DNA from: RUG12461 sp045661345
GTDB lineage: Bacteria > Bacillota > Clostridia > Lachnospirales > Lachnospiraceae
Direction of reading: 5' to 3'
NCBI GenBank assembly: GCA_045661345.1
Contig: JAZRFM010000013.1
Location: 1 to 64,000, forward strand
Length of the DNA: 64,000 nt
The notes beneath the pieces were generated by a model, which made no database searches, was not told the DNA's origin, and was given only the letters and a program-made list of their open reading frames with translations. The position numbers and the translations under genes are program-made. Positions 17,578 to 26,593 of the stretch are shown here, piece after piece (within the stretch, counting starts at the first letter, position 1; each line of letters starts with the position of its first letter).

Positions 17578-18717
17578 TTATTTGAATTTGAATCCCCTTT
17601 TCTTGTTGTTTCCGACGGCACCGTTCTGTTTGTGCAGCGAATCTCCGGTTTCGTAGTCAAAATCCCGCAGCAGCTGCTTCGCCTTTTCACCGAGCCCTGT
17701 CGGCACCTGTACGATCAGCGTCACGTAATGATCGCCGCGTACATTTTTGTTACGAAGTGACGGCACCCCCTTGCCCTTGAGGCGGATTCTGGAATCCGTC
17801 TGGGTGCCGGGCTTCACCTCATAGAGGATATCCCCGTCGATGGTGTTGATCTTGATTTCACCGCCCAGTGCTGCCTGCGCGTAGGAAATCGGTGCCGTGG
17901 AAAAGATATCCATATCCTGCCGCTGGAAGATCGGGTGATTCTTGACAATGACCTCCACCAGCAGATCGCCTCTCGGTCCGTTGTTGATCCCCGGTTCGCC
18001 CTTTTCCCGGATCCGGACGCTCTGCCCGTTGTCGATCCCGGGCGGGATTGATACGGAAATGCGTTTCCGGCTCGCGATATAGCCTGTCCCGCGGCAATCC
18101 GGGCACTTCTCCTTGACGACCTTTCCCTTGCCGCCGCAGTCCGGACAGGTGGAGACATTCTGCATGGTTCCGAAGAAGGACTGGGTGCTGTATACCACCT
18201 TTCCCTTACCGCCGCACTTGGTACAGGTCTCCGGATTTGTCCCCGGCTTCGCGCCGGTTCCGTGGCAGGACTGGCATTCGTCCTTCAGGGTGAGCTCAAT
18301 CTCCTTCTCGCAGCCAAAGCAGGCCTCCTCAAAGGAAATATGCACACTTGCCCTGAGGTTCGCTCCACGCCGGGGTCCGTTGCTGTTTGCGCGGCTTCTC
18401 CCGCCGAAGAAATCCCCGAAGATATCGCCGAAGATGTCACTCATGTCCATGCCGGAGAAATCGAATCCGCCGCCGCCCATGCTGCCTTCAAAGGCTGCAT
18501 GACCGAACTGGTCATACTGCCGGCGCTTGTCCGCATCGGAAAGAACCGCGTAGGCTTCCTGTGCCTCTTTAAACTTCGCCTCCGCAGTCTTATCCCCCGG
18601 ATGCATATCCGGGTGATACTTTTTCGCCAGCGCGCGAAAGGCCTTTTTAATTTCATCATCCGAAGCATTCTTCTGAACGCCCAGGACTTCGTAATAATCT
18701 CTCTTTGCTTCTGCCAT
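17578..18717 (-). CDS. dnaJ: Chaperone protein DnaJ
   Basis: Type I Hsp40 that delivers unfolded substrates to DnaK and stimulates its ATPase. It has 379 residues: J domain at 1-70 with HPD in KKYHPDMHPGD, Gly/Phe-rich linker (about 75-110), four zinc-binding repeats CQSCHGTG, CTKCGGKG, CPDCGGKG and CPDCRGTG, then the C-terminal substrate-binding domains. All cysteines are present. It is the fourth gene of the hrcA-grpE-dnaK-dnaJ operon and is separated from dnaK by a 75-bp spacer holding a strong hairpin. Confidence 0.97.
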   Translation of the reverse strand: MAEAKRDYYEVLGVQKNASDDEIKKAFRALAKKYHPDMHPGDKTAEAKFKEAQEAYAVLSDADKRRQYDQFGHAAFEGSMGGGGFDFSGMDMSDIFGDIFGDFFGGRSRANSNGPRRGANLRASVHISFEEACFGCEKEIELTLKDECQSCHGTGAKPGTNPETCTKCGGKGKVVYSTQSFFGTMQNVSTCPDCGGKGKVVKEKCPDCRGTGYIASRKRISVSIPPGIDNGQSVRIREKGEPGINNGPRGDLLVEVIVKNHPIFQRQDMDIFSTAPISYAQAALGGEIKINTIDGDILYEVKPGTQTDSRIRLKGKGVPSLRNKNVRGDHYVTLIVQVPTGLGEKAKQLLRDFDYETGDSLHKQNGAVGNNKKRGFKFK

Positions 18718-18750
18718 TTGCTGTACCTGTTACTCTTGAAACGTGTGATA

Positions 18751-18782
18751 CGGGTGCCCAGGGAACAATCCCCGGGCGCCCG
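18751..18782 (-). repeat. Intercistronic hairpin between dnaK and dnaJ
   Basis: The 13-nt arms cgggtgcccaggg and ccccgggcgcccg pair at 11 of 13 positions, one of the others being a G-U pair in RNA. In the direction of transcription no T-run follows, so read-through into dnaJ is expected. It may adjust relative DnaK and DnaJ output by RNA processing or stability. Confidence 0.6.
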
Positions 18783-18792
18783 AAAAAACCTC

Positions 18793-20703
18793 TTATACCT
18801 CTTTGTAGTCGGCGTCTACCACATCATCTCCGCCGTTCTGTCCGCCGGCGCCTGCGCCTGCACCTGCATCCTGCGCGCCGCCGCCCATGTTCATATTGCT
18901 CATATCCGGACCGGCGCCTGCCGCACCCTGCGCCGCCTGTGCGCTCTCATACATTTTTGCAAAGACCTTCTGTGCGCTTTCCATCAGTTTTTCCTTCGCT
19001 GCCTTCATCTCGGAAACCTGATCATCCGTCATGTTCTCCGCCTGCGGGTTTGCTTCCAGCAATGCCTTCAGCGCGTTGAGATCCGTCTCGATTGCTGACT
19101 TATCAGCTGCATCCAGCTTGTCTCCCACCTGCTTCAGGGCATCCTCGGTCTGGAAAACAAAGGAATCCGCTTCGTTTCTGGCGTCAATCGCTTCTTTGCG
19201 CTTGCGGTCCTGTGCTTCATATTCCTGCGCCTCTTTTACCGCGCGGTCGATCTCGTCGTCGCTCATGGAGGAGCCGGCTGTGATGGTAATATGCTGTTCT
19301 TTTCCGGTACCGAGATCCTTTGCGGAGACATTCACGATACCGTTTGCATCGATATCAAAGGTTACCTCGATCTGCGGCACACCGCGTCGTGCCGGCGGGA
19401 TGCCGTCCAGACGGAACTGGCCGAGAGACTTATTGTCCCTTGCGAACTGCCGCTCACCCTGTACCACATTGATATCAACAGCGGTCTGGTTATCCGCAGC
19501 CGTGGAAAATACCTGGCTGTGTTTCGTCGGAATCGTGGTGTTACGTTCAATCAGACGTGTTGCCACACCGCCCATGGTCTCGATGGAAAGAGACAGCGGC
19601 GTCACATCCAGAAGCAGGATATCCCCTGCGCCTGCATCGCCGGCGAGCTTGCCGCCCTGAATGGAAGCGCCCAGCGCCACACATTCATCCGGATTCAGAG
19701 ACTTGCTGGGTTCTTTACCCGTCAGCTGTTTTACCTTGTCCTGTACGGCCGGGATACGGGTGGAACCGCCAACCAGAAGCACCTGTCCGATGTCTGCATT
19801 GGTAAGTCCCGCGTCCTTCATGGCATTCTGTACCGGCGTCGCGGTCTTCTCCACCAGGTCATGGGTCAGCTCGTCAAATTTCGCACGGGTCAGATCCATG
19901 TCAAAATGCTTCGGTCCTTCATTTGTTGCCGTAATAAACGGCAGGTTGATGTTCGTCGTGGTCGCGGAGGAAAGCTCCTTCTTTGCTTTTTCCGCAGCTT
20001 CCTTCAGACGCTGCATCGCCATCTTGTCTCCGGAAAGATCCACGCCCTCTTTTGCCTTGAATTCGTCGATCATCCACTGTGTCACGCGGTTATCGAAATC
20101 ATCGCCGCCCAGATGTGTATCCCCGTTCGTTGCCAGCACTTCGATGACACCGTCTCCGATCTCAATGATGGAGACATCAAAGGTACCGCCGCCCAGGTCG
20201 TATACCATGATCTTCTGTTCTTTCTCATTATCCAGTCCGTACGCCAGCGCTGCCGCCGTCGGCTCGTTGATGATACGCTTGACATCCAGTCCCGCGATCT
20301 TGCCGGCATCCTTGGTGGCCTGACGCTGTGCGTCGTTGAAGTACGCCGGTACGGTAATGACGGCCTCCGTCACAGTCTCTCCGAGATACCCTTCCGCATC
20401 CGCTTTCAGCTTCTGCAGAATCATGGCAGAGATCTGCTGCGGGCTGTACTTCTTGTCGTCGATGGTACGGCCTCTGTCCGTACCCATATCACGTTTGATG
20501 GAGCTGATGGTCTTCTCCGCATTTGTAACTGCTTGACGTTTTGCCGGCTCGCCTACGAGACGTTCCCCGTTTTTCGTAAACGCCACGATGGACGGTGTCG
20601 TACGGCTTCCTTCCTGGTTTGCGATGACGGTCGGCTTACCGCCTTCCATTACCGCCACGCAGCTATTGGTGGTTCCAAGGTCGATTCCAATGATTTTACC
20701 CAT
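18793..20703 (-). CDS. dnaK: Chaperone protein DnaK (Hsp70)
   Basis: ATP-dependent Hsp70 chaperone of 636 residues. The N-terminal ATPase shows IGIDLGTTNSCVA, the phosphate loop VYDLGGGTFDVS and the adenosine motif LLVGGSTRIP. The linker DILLLDVTPLSL leads to the substrate-binding domain. The sequence around residues 75-100 lacks the roughly 24-residue insertion of Gram-negative DnaK, as expected in Firmicutes. The C-terminus is Gly/Ala-rich and ends DADYKEV. Start has an aggagg site. It is the third gene of the CIRCE-controlled operon. Confidence 0.98.
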   Translation of the reverse strand: MGKIIGIDLGTTNSCVAVMEGGKPTVIANQEGSRTTPSIVAFTKNGERLVGEPAKRQAVTNAEKTISSIKRDMGTDRGRTIDDKKYSPQQISAMILQKLKADAEGYLGETVTEAVITVPAYFNDAQRQATKDAGKIAGLDVKRIINEPTAAALAYGLDNEKEQKIMVYDLGGGTFDVSIIEIGDGVIEVLATNGDTHLGGDDFDNRVTQWMIDEFKAKEGVDLSGDKMAMQRLKEAAEKAKKELSSATTTNINLPFITATNEGPKHFDMDLTRAKFDELTHDLVEKTATPVQNAMKDAGLTNADIGQVLLVGGSTRIPAVQDKVKQLTGKEPSKSLNPDECVALGASIQGGKLAGDAGAGDILLLDVTPLSLSIETMGGVATRLIERNTTIPTKHSQVFSTAADNQTAVDINVVQGERQFARDNKSLGQFRLDGIPPARRGVPQIEVTFDIDANGIVNVSAKDLGTGKEQHITITAGSSMSDDEIDRAVKEAQEYEAQDRKRKEAIDARNEADSFVFQTEDALKQVGDKLDAADKSAIETDLNALKALLEANPQAENMTDDQVSEMKAAKEKLMESAQKVFAKMYESAQAAQGAAGAGPDMSNMNMGGGAQDAGAGAGAGGQNGGDDVVDADYKEV

Positions 20704-20745
20704 AATGCATTCCTCCTGTATCTTTTGACTTGATAGATTTTTTAT

Positions 20746-21510
20746 TTACTGTACCACTGCTACCATGCTGTGTCTGACAACGGTATCGCGGTATTTGTAT
20801 CCTTTTTGCAGCTCCTGCGCAACGATGCCGGATTCATACTCTTCGCTTTCCACCTGCATCACCGCATTGTGCAGCTCCGGGTCAAATTCCTGCCCGACAG
20901 CTTCAATGGCTGTTACTCCTGCGTTCTCCAGCTCTGTCAGCATCTGTTTGTAGATCTTGTCCATGCCGTCCACAAAGGGGCTGTCCTTCTCGTTTTCCGG
21001 TACGGCCGCCAGTCCCCGTTCAAAGTTATCGATCACCGGCAGGATCCTCTCGATGATGCTCTTGGCCCCGGTTTCAAACATCTGGCTCTTTTCCTTCTCC
21101 GTCCGTTTACGGAAGTTTTCGAACTCTGCCATCTGCCGCGCCACGCGGTCCGTCAGCTCTTCGATCTTTTCGTCCTTCTTGTCCTTTTTCTCCCGTTTGG
21201 GGAAGAGCTTCCTTTTCTCACCGGCTGCCTTCCCTTCAGCGCTTTCCTCTGCGGCTTCCCCGCCGGTCTCCTGATCCTTCTCTTCCGGTTCAGGAGTATC
21301 CGCGGCTTTGTCTGTCCCGGCTTCTTTCGTCTCTTCCTGTTCTTTGCCTTCTATCTCCCCGCTGCCGTCTGCCTCTTCCTGCCGCTGCTCTTTTGCGGCA
21401 GCGCTTTCTTCGCTCTCCTGCTTTTCTACTGATGTCTTGTCATTCTTTTTGGTCTCTTCAGCAGCCTGCGGCTTTTTCTTACCTTCCTCGTCTGCACCTT
21501 TTTTTCCCAC
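20746..21510 (-). CDS. grpE: Nucleotide exchange factor GrpE with long acidic N-terminal extension
   Basis: Exchanges ADP for ATP on DnaK. The C-terminal about 150 residues form the GrpE fold (FENFRKRTEKEK; IIERILPVIDNFERGL; EAVGQEFDPELHNAVM; YKYRDTVVRHSMV). The N-terminal about 100 residues are low-complexity and rich in Glu, Lys and Ala. That makes the protein about 254 residues, against roughly 180-210 for the family. A GTG start at 21510 is preferred because the gaggtg site lies at good spacing; a GTG three codons earlier is the alternative. Confidence 0.95.
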   Translation of the reverse strand: MGKKGADEEGKKKPQAAEETKKNDKTSVEKQESEESAAAKEQRQEEADGSGEIEGKEQEETKEAGTDKAADTPEPEEKDQETGGEAAEESAEGKAAGEKRKLFPKREKKDKKDEKIEELTDRVARQMAEFENFRKRTEKEKSQMFETGAKSIIERILPVIDNFERGLAAVPENEKDSPFVDGMDKIYKQMLTELENAGVTAIEAVGQEFDPELHNAVMQVESEEYESGIVAQELQKGYKYRDTVVRHSMVAVVQ

Positions 21511-21531
21511 TTTACTCACCTCTCTGGATTC

Positions 21532-22575
21532 CTATCCTTTATCCTTTGCCTTATCCAGCGTCTCATTAAACTGCCGCTTCAGATTTCTCAAGCTGTCCAT
21601 TACCTTTTCATAGTCCATCCGCTTCGGTCCGATGATGCCGATGGTTCCTTTGATCCCCTCTCCAAGTTCATAGGTCGCCGTCACAACGCTGCAGTCCTTC
21701 ATCCTCTGTACCGGGGTCTCTCCGCCGATATAGACCTGAATCCCCGTGTTTTCCTCGTTGTTCAGGCTCTCATTCACAAGAGAGATCAGCTCCTCCTTAT
21801 CCTCGAAAGCTCCCAGAAGCTCTGTCGCTTTCTCGGAATCGGCAAGCTCCGGATATTTCAGGATGTTCGTCGCGCCGCTGGTATAGACGGTCAGATCGTC
21901 GTCCTCCTGAATCACCTCCGCAACCGCATCCAGGATGCTGCTGACAATGTCGCTGTGAATTCCCGCCTGCTCCTTTAATGCGGCGATGGTTCCGAGGTTG
22001 ATCTCCGATGCCGTCAGCCCGTTCAGGCTCGTATTCAACAGGATGTTCAGCTTCAGGATCTCTTCGTCATCCACCGGCTCCTGCACGGAGACCATGCGGT
22101 TTCTCACGAGATTCCCCTCGGTCACGATCACGGCCAGAAGGTTTCTGCTGTCCACTCTGGAGAGCTGAATGAACTTGATCTTGGTGCCGTTCATCTTCGG
22201 CCCCGTGATCATCGTCGCGTAATTCGTATCCGTTGCCAGAAGCTTCGCGACTTTCTTCAGCACCTGATCCATCTTCTCGGTGTTCTCGATCACAAGAGAC
22301 CGCATTTCACTGATCTCTTCATCCTTTTCACGGATGAGCTGATCCACATAGAACCGGTAGCCCTTGTCCGAAGGAATCCTTCCCGCTGATGTATGGGGGG
22401 AAAGGATGTATCCGAGCTCCTCCAGATCCGACATCTCGTTGCGGATCGTCGCCGAGGAAAGATTGAGATCGGTATATTTGCTGATCGTTCTCGAACCGAC
22501 CGGCTCGCCTGTCTCAAGGTAGTTCTTGATGATGGCGTTCAATATGATTGTTTTTCGGCTATCCAGTTCTTCCAT
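21532..22575 (-). CDS. hrcA: Heat-inducible transcription repressor HrcA
   Basis: Represses class I heat-shock genes by binding CIRCE. It has 347 residues: an N-terminal winged helix (GEPVGSRTISKYTDLNLSSATIRNEMSDLEELG appears in pieces from about residue 22) and a C-terminal HrcA domain containing GGET and the conserved GTIGIIGPKRMDYEKVM. The start at 22575 is chosen because the longer frame would begin upstream and run through the CIRCE operator. It is the first gene of the heat-shock operon, directly behind the CIRCE site, so it is autoregulated. Confidence 0.96.
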   Translation of the reverse strand: MEELDSRKTIILNAIIKNYLETGEPVGSRTISKYTDLNLSSATIRNEMSDLEELGYILSPHTSAGRIPSDKGYRFYVDQLIREKDEEISEMRSLVIENTEKMDQVLKKVAKLLATDTNYATMITGPKMNGTKIKFIQLSRVDSRNLLAVIVTEGNLVRNRMVSVQEPVDDEEILKLNILLNTSLNGLTASEINLGTIAALKEQAGIHSDIVSSILDAVAEVIQEDDDLTVYTSGATNILKYPELADSEKATELLGAFEDKEELISLVNESLNNEENTGIQVYIGGETPVQRMKDCSVVTATYELGEGIKGTIGIIGPKRMDYEKVMDSLRNLKRQFNETLDKAKDKG

Positions 22576-22598
22576 CCGCCTCAGATCCTCTTGCTTTA

Positions 22599-22625
22599 TT
22601 AGCACTCGAATTGATAGAGTGCTAA
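22599..22625 (-). promoter_or_regulatory. CIRCE operator
   Basis: A perfect CIRCE inverted repeat: TTAGCACTC, a 9-nt spacer, GAGTGCTAA. It lies between the promoter and the hrcA start and would be bound by HrcA to repress the whole hrcA-grpE-dnaK-dnaJ operon until heat shock. Confidence 0.97.
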
Positions 22626-22638
22626 CATCCATGAAACT

Positions 22639-22667
22639 AAGATAACACTCCGGTATTTTTTTGTCAA
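22639..22667 (-). promoter_or_regulatory. Sigma-A promoter of the hrcA operon
   Basis: On the minus strand a consensus TTGACA (22662-22667) and TATCTT (22639-22644) are separated by exactly 17 nt. The CIRCE operator begins 13 nt downstream of the -10 box, so bound HrcA would cover the transcription start. Confidence 0.9.
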
Positions 22668-22719
22668 CAACGATTTTTATTTTCTTTCGCTACTTTCTGT
22701 TCTGCCCGGATTTTCCCTG

Positions 22720-22753
22720 AAAAAAAGCGCCTCCTCCAAAGAAGAGACGCTCC
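22720..22753 (-). terminator. Terminator of the ABC exporter operon
   Basis: On the minus strand a GC-rich imperfect stem (gagcgtctc with gaggaggcgc) is followed by seven T residues. It lies 34 bp past the stop of the second transporter gene and upstream of the hrcA promoter. Confidence 0.75.
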
Positions 22754-22786
22754 TTCTCCGTTCTTAACCCCGGGGGTTTCCCCGTC

Positions 22787-24616
22787 TCAGCCGAACTGGC
22801 TGTTGTAAAGGGTCGCGTACTTTCCTCCCTGCGCCATCAGGGTCTCATGATTCCCGACTTCCTTGATATCTCCGTTTTCCATATAAAGGATCACGGCTGC
22901 ATCGCGGATGGTGCTGAGGCGGTGTGCAATGACAAAGCTGGTACGCCCCTCCATCAGGGTCGCCATGGCATTCTGGATAATCTGTTCGGTATGCGCGTCC
23001 ACGTTACTGGTTGCTTCATCGAGGATCATAATCTCGGGGTTCGCAACGATGGCTCTGGCAATGGTCAGAAGCTGCCGTTGCCCCTGGGAGATATTCTCCG
23101 CGCCCTTGTTCAGCATCATGTCATAGCCGCCGGGCATGGTATGGATAAAGGTGTCTGCACAGACGGATTTTGCCGCCTCTTCCACCTCTTCATCCGTAAC
23201 CTCCCGTTCGGTGCTGTATTTCAGATTGTCACGAATCGTGCCTTCAAACAGCCATGTCTCCTGTAGCACCATACCGAAGTGCTTCCTGAGCTCGTGCTTC
23301 GTCATCTCCTTTGTGTTGACACCGTCCACCCAGATCTCGCCGCCGTTAATCTCATAGAACCGCATCAGCAGGTTGATCAACGTGGTCTTGCCGGCTCCGG
23401 TAGGCCCGACAATGGCGATCTTCTGCCCGCTCTTCACGGAGATGTTGACATCGGTCATCAGGAGCTTATCCGGGTTGTAACCGAACTGTACGTGCCTGAA
23501 TTCCACCGTGCCGTCGCTGGCTGCAGGTACAATTCCCTCCTCGGGATCAGGAATCTCCTCCTCTGCATCAAGAAGCTCGAAGATTCTTGCGCCGGCTGCC
23601 ATAGCCTGGGAAAACTGTCCGGCCATCTGCGCAAAGGTGGTAAAGGGCTGCTGAATGTTTTTGGTGTACTGAAGGGCCGACTGTACGTTACCGATTGTCA
23701 TATAGCCCTTCACTGCAAAAATACAGCCGAGGATGGCGGAAACGGCATAGCCGATGTTGTTGACCATCTGCGTAATGGGCATGACGGCGCCGGTGGAGGC
23801 TTCCGCCTTTCGTGCCCTCTTGTGGAGCTCGCCGTTCAGTTCATCAAAGCGCGCAATGGCTTTTTTCTGATAGTTAAAAGAGGCCACCACATTCTGCCCG
23901 TTGTACATTTCCTCCACATAACCGTTGACAGCTCCCAGCAGCTTCTGCTGTTCGACGTAGCTTTTGCCGCCGGCCTTCAGCATCGAGCTTGCGGCCAGCA
24001 GTGTCATGGGAATCATGGCAAGCGCAATCAGTGTCATCCAGCCGTTGACCGTCAGAAGCATGATCACAACGCCCACCAATGTGATGATCTGGCTCAGGAT
24101 CTGATACAGGTTCTTCCCGAACAGCGTATTCACCGCGTCCACGTCGTTGGTAATGACGGAAAGGATCTCGCCGTTCGTTCTGGTATCATAATAGTTGAGC
24201 TTCATGCGGTGCATCTTGAGGTCAATATCCTTTCGAATATCCCGCACCATGTTGGCGGAAATGCTCGCAAGGGTCATATTCGCTATGAAGCAGAGCGCAA
24301 AAAAGAGCAGATACAGAATAATCAGGAAACTGATGATCCACACGATACTGCCGACTTTTCCGACGGGCTGTCCGCTTTCTTCTCCTCCGACCCAGACCCA
24401 GACGGTGGAAGGATCCGGGGAGCCGTCCTCCAGATATTCAACGACCCATGTCTGGTCTGACACGCCGGCATAAAGAATCGTGCTGATTTCTCCGAGCACC
24501 TTCGGCGCAAAAACCGAGCAAAGCGTTCCGATCAGAACCGTGATCAGGGCTGCGGCAAATCTGCCCTTGTAGTTTCCGATATAGGAAAGAAGGCGTTTAA
24601 GCACTTTTGAGTTCAT
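22787..24616 (-). CDS. ABC exporter half-transporter with consensus ATPase site
   Basis: Fusion of six membrane helices and an ATPase domain, about 609 residues. The membrane part (about 15-345) includes an unusual extracellular insertion around residues 60-90 after the first helix. The ATPase has Walker A GPTGAGKTT, the signature ISQGQRQLL and Walker B IMILDEATS with the catalytic Glu. This resembles the BmrD/TM288 half of heterodimeric multidrug exporters. The start at 24616 follows an aggaggtg site and overlaps the partner gene by 20 bp. The two proteins probably form one pump; the substrate is unknown. Confidence 0.9.
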   Translation of the reverse strand: MNSKVLKRLLSYIGNYKGRFAAALITVLIGTLCSVFAPKVLGEISTILYAGVSDQTWVVEYLEDGSPDPSTVWVWVGGEESGQPVGKVGSIVWIISFLIILYLLFFALCFIANMTLASISANMVRDIRKDIDLKMHRMKLNYYDTRTNGEILSVITNDVDAVNTLFGKNLYQILSQIITLVGVVIMLLTVNGWMTLIALAMIPMTLLAASSMLKAGGKSYVEQQKLLGAVNGYVEEMYNGQNVVASFNYQKKAIARFDELNGELHKRARKAEASTGAVMPITQMVNNIGYAVSAILGCIFAVKGYMTIGNVQSALQYTKNIQQPFTTFAQMAGQFSQAMAAGARIFELLDAEEEIPDPEEGIVPAASDGTVEFRHVQFGYNPDKLLMTDVNISVKSGQKIAIVGPTGAGKTTLINLLMRFYEINGGEIWVDGVNTKEMTKHELRKHFGMVLQETWLFEGTIRDNLKYSTEREVTDEEVEEAAKSVCADTFIHTMPGGYDMMLNKGAENISQGQRQLLTIARAIVANPEIMILDEATSNVDAHTEQIIQNAMATLMEGRTSFVIAHRLSTIRDAAVILYMENGDIKEVGNHETLMAQGGKYATLYNSQFG

Positions 24617-26342
24617 TTTGCACCTCCTCCTCTCCAAGCTGAATCTCGGCAATTTCCCGGTAAAGCTGACAGGACCTCAACAGCTCCTTATGTGTGCCCA
24701 TACCGATGACCTCACCCTTGTCCACAACCAGAATCCGGGTGGCATCCATAATCGTATTGACACGCTGGGCAATCAGGATCATGGTGGCATCGCCCATGCT
24801 CTCTTTCAGGTTATGGCGCACTTCCTTATCCGTCTTCATATCCAGCGCGGAAAAGCTGTCATCGAATACATAAATCTCCGGTTTTTTCATGACGGCACGG
24901 GCAATCGCCATACGCTGCCGCTGCCCGCCGGAAAGATTGGTGCCGCCCTGAGAAATGGGCGAATGGAAGACGCCGTCCTTTTTCTCCACAAACTCCGCCG
25001 CACAGGCGATCTGAACCGCTTCCTTCCATTCCGCTTCGGTTCCGTTTTCATTTCCGAAATTGAGGTTGCTGGCGATATCACCCGTAAACAGTACGTTTTT
25101 TTGCGGCACATAGCCGATCAGATTCCGAAGCTCTTCCAATTGATAGTCTTTTACATTGACCCCGTCCACAAGGACATCGCCAAAAAGCGTGTCATAAAGG
25201 CGCGGGATGAGCTTGACGATACTGGATTTCCCGCAGCCCGTCCTGCCGATGATCGCTGTGGTTTCCCCGGGACCCGAAACAAAGCTGACCCCCTTGACGA
25301 CCGGTGACTCCGCGCCGGGGTACGCAAACGTCACGTTTCGGAATTCCACGGTGCCCCTGCAGGTCTTTTCGGGCATTTTCTTTTTGGAATCCGTAATCGT
25401 GACCTCGGTGTCCAGAACCTCTCCAATCCGCTTCATACAGGCATAGGCATCCGGAAAAAGGCTTACTACGTAAGCCATCATAATGATACCGAGGAGGATG
25501 ATGTTAATGTACTGGGTCGCCGAGACCAGTGTCCCGACCTCCAGCCGCCCATGAATCACAAAACCGGTACCGACTGCCATGACAGCGATCTGCGTGAAGC
25601 CAAACAGCATATTGACCGCCGGAAAAAGGGTACCCGAAACGGTATTGGCTTTATGACTGATCCCGGCGGACTCTTCATTCGTTACATCAAAGCGCTCCAT
25701 CTCATGCTTCTGCTTATTAAAAGCACGGATCACCCGTACGCCCTCCAGCGCCTCCAGAAAGAGCTTGTTGATCTCATCGATCTTACTCCGCAGCTTCACG
25801 GAATAGCGGCTGGCGCCGACCAGGATAATCATCAGCGCCACCAGAAGAATCGGAATCGCAATGGCCAGAACCACGGAAATCTCGCCGGCGGAGACCACGG
25901 AAAGGATCAGTCCCACAACCGCCATACTCGGCGCCATCAGCCCGATCCGAAACAGCATGGACATGAATATCTGAATCGTGGACACATCCGTGGTACTCCT
26001 CGTAATGAGCGAAGCCGATCCGAATTTGTCAATCTCGGCAGCAGAAAATCCCTGTACCTTATGAAATACCTCCTGCCGGATATCGGCCGAGAACTTTGTG
26101 GTGAGTCCGGCCGCCAGATTTGCGGCAATGATGTTTGTCACACAGGCGATCACGGCAATGGCACCCATGGCAATCCCGAGCGACATGATCATCTTCTGGT
26201 CACTGTTACTGACGCCCTCATTGATCATGGGGCTGATGAAAGCCGTGGGCACCAGCTGACCGATTGATGAGATCACAATAAAGATCACCAGCGCGACAAC
26301 CTGCTTCGTGTTCAGCTTTACCCTTGAGAAAATAGCTGACAT
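24597..26342 (-). CDS. ABC exporter half-transporter with degenerate catalytic Glu
   Basis: About 581 residues: six transmembrane helices (residues about 15-310) followed by an ATPase domain with Walker A GRTGCGKSS, signature LSGGQRQRM and Walker B IYVFDDSFSALD. The residue after the Walker B Asp is Asp instead of Glu, so this half should be a poor hydrolyser, as in the TM287/BmrC halves of heterodimeric exporters. The start at 26342 has a ggaggga site; a longer frame upstream lacks support and would span the promoter. It is the first gene of a two-gene operon. Confidence 0.9.
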   Translation of the reverse strand: MSAIFSRVKLNTKQVVALVIFIVISSIGQLVPTAFISPMINEGVSNSDQKMIMSLGIAMGAIAVIACVTNIIAANLAAGLTTKFSADIRQEVFHKVQGFSAAEIDKFGSASLITRSTTDVSTIQIFMSMLFRIGLMAPSMAVVGLILSVVSAGEISVVLAIAIPILLVALMIILVGASRYSVKLRSKIDEINKLFLEALEGVRVIRAFNKQKHEMERFDVTNEESAGISHKANTVSGTLFPAVNMLFGFTQIAVMAVGTGFVIHGRLEVGTLVSATQYINIILLGIIMMAYVVSLFPDAYACMKRIGEVLDTEVTITDSKKKMPEKTCRGTVEFRNVTFAYPGAESPVVKGVSFVSGPGETTAIIGRTGCGKSSIVKLIPRLYDTLFGDVLVDGVNVKDYQLEELRNLIGYVPQKNVLFTGDIASNLNFGNENGTEAEWKEAVQIACAAEFVEKKDGVFHSPISQGGTNLSGGQRQRMAIARAVMKKPEIYVFDDSFSALDMKTDKEVRHNLKESMGDATMILIAQRVNTIMDATRILVVDKGEVIGMGTHKELLRSCQLYREIAEIQLGEEEVQNELKSA

Positions 26343-26391
26343 CTGATCTCCCTCCTCCTTCGTATTGTTATCCCCCCAAAAAACCTCTCTT

Positions 26392-26420
26392 ATTCTATCA
26401 AGCCTCCCGCATGATTGCAA
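26392..26420 (-). promoter_or_regulatory. Promoter of the ABC exporter operon
   Basis: On the minus strand TTGCAA (26415-26420) and TAGAAT (26392-26397) are 17 nt apart, 49 bp upstream of the first transporter start. The remaining spacer to 26545 holds no gene; only a small hairpin (ccggcttcagccgg) is visible. Confidence 0.7.
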
Positions 26421-26545
26421 GAAAATCCACTTGTCCCTGCTCAGCAATGGGCAGCTTCAAATCGGGCAGGGTGGATGCAATCCCCCTGCTCGCTGCACGG
26501 TCCGCGTCCGGCTTCAGCCGGAATAATCCAATGCGCGGGCCTGTA

Positions 26546-26577
26546 AAAAAAAGGGCGACCCGGTTAGGGTCGCCCTG
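26546..26577 (-). terminator. Terminator of the PH-domain / redox cluster
   Basis: A perfect GC stem (gggcgacc with ggtcgccc, 6-nt loop) is followed on the minus strand by a run of eight T. It lies 17 bp beyond the stop codon at 26594. Confidence 0.93.
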
Positions 26578-26593
26578 TCTGGACGTCAGGTGA

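Noticed and set aside
19291..20733. 480-codon plus-strand open frame
   Set aside because: Antisense to dnaK, no independent support.
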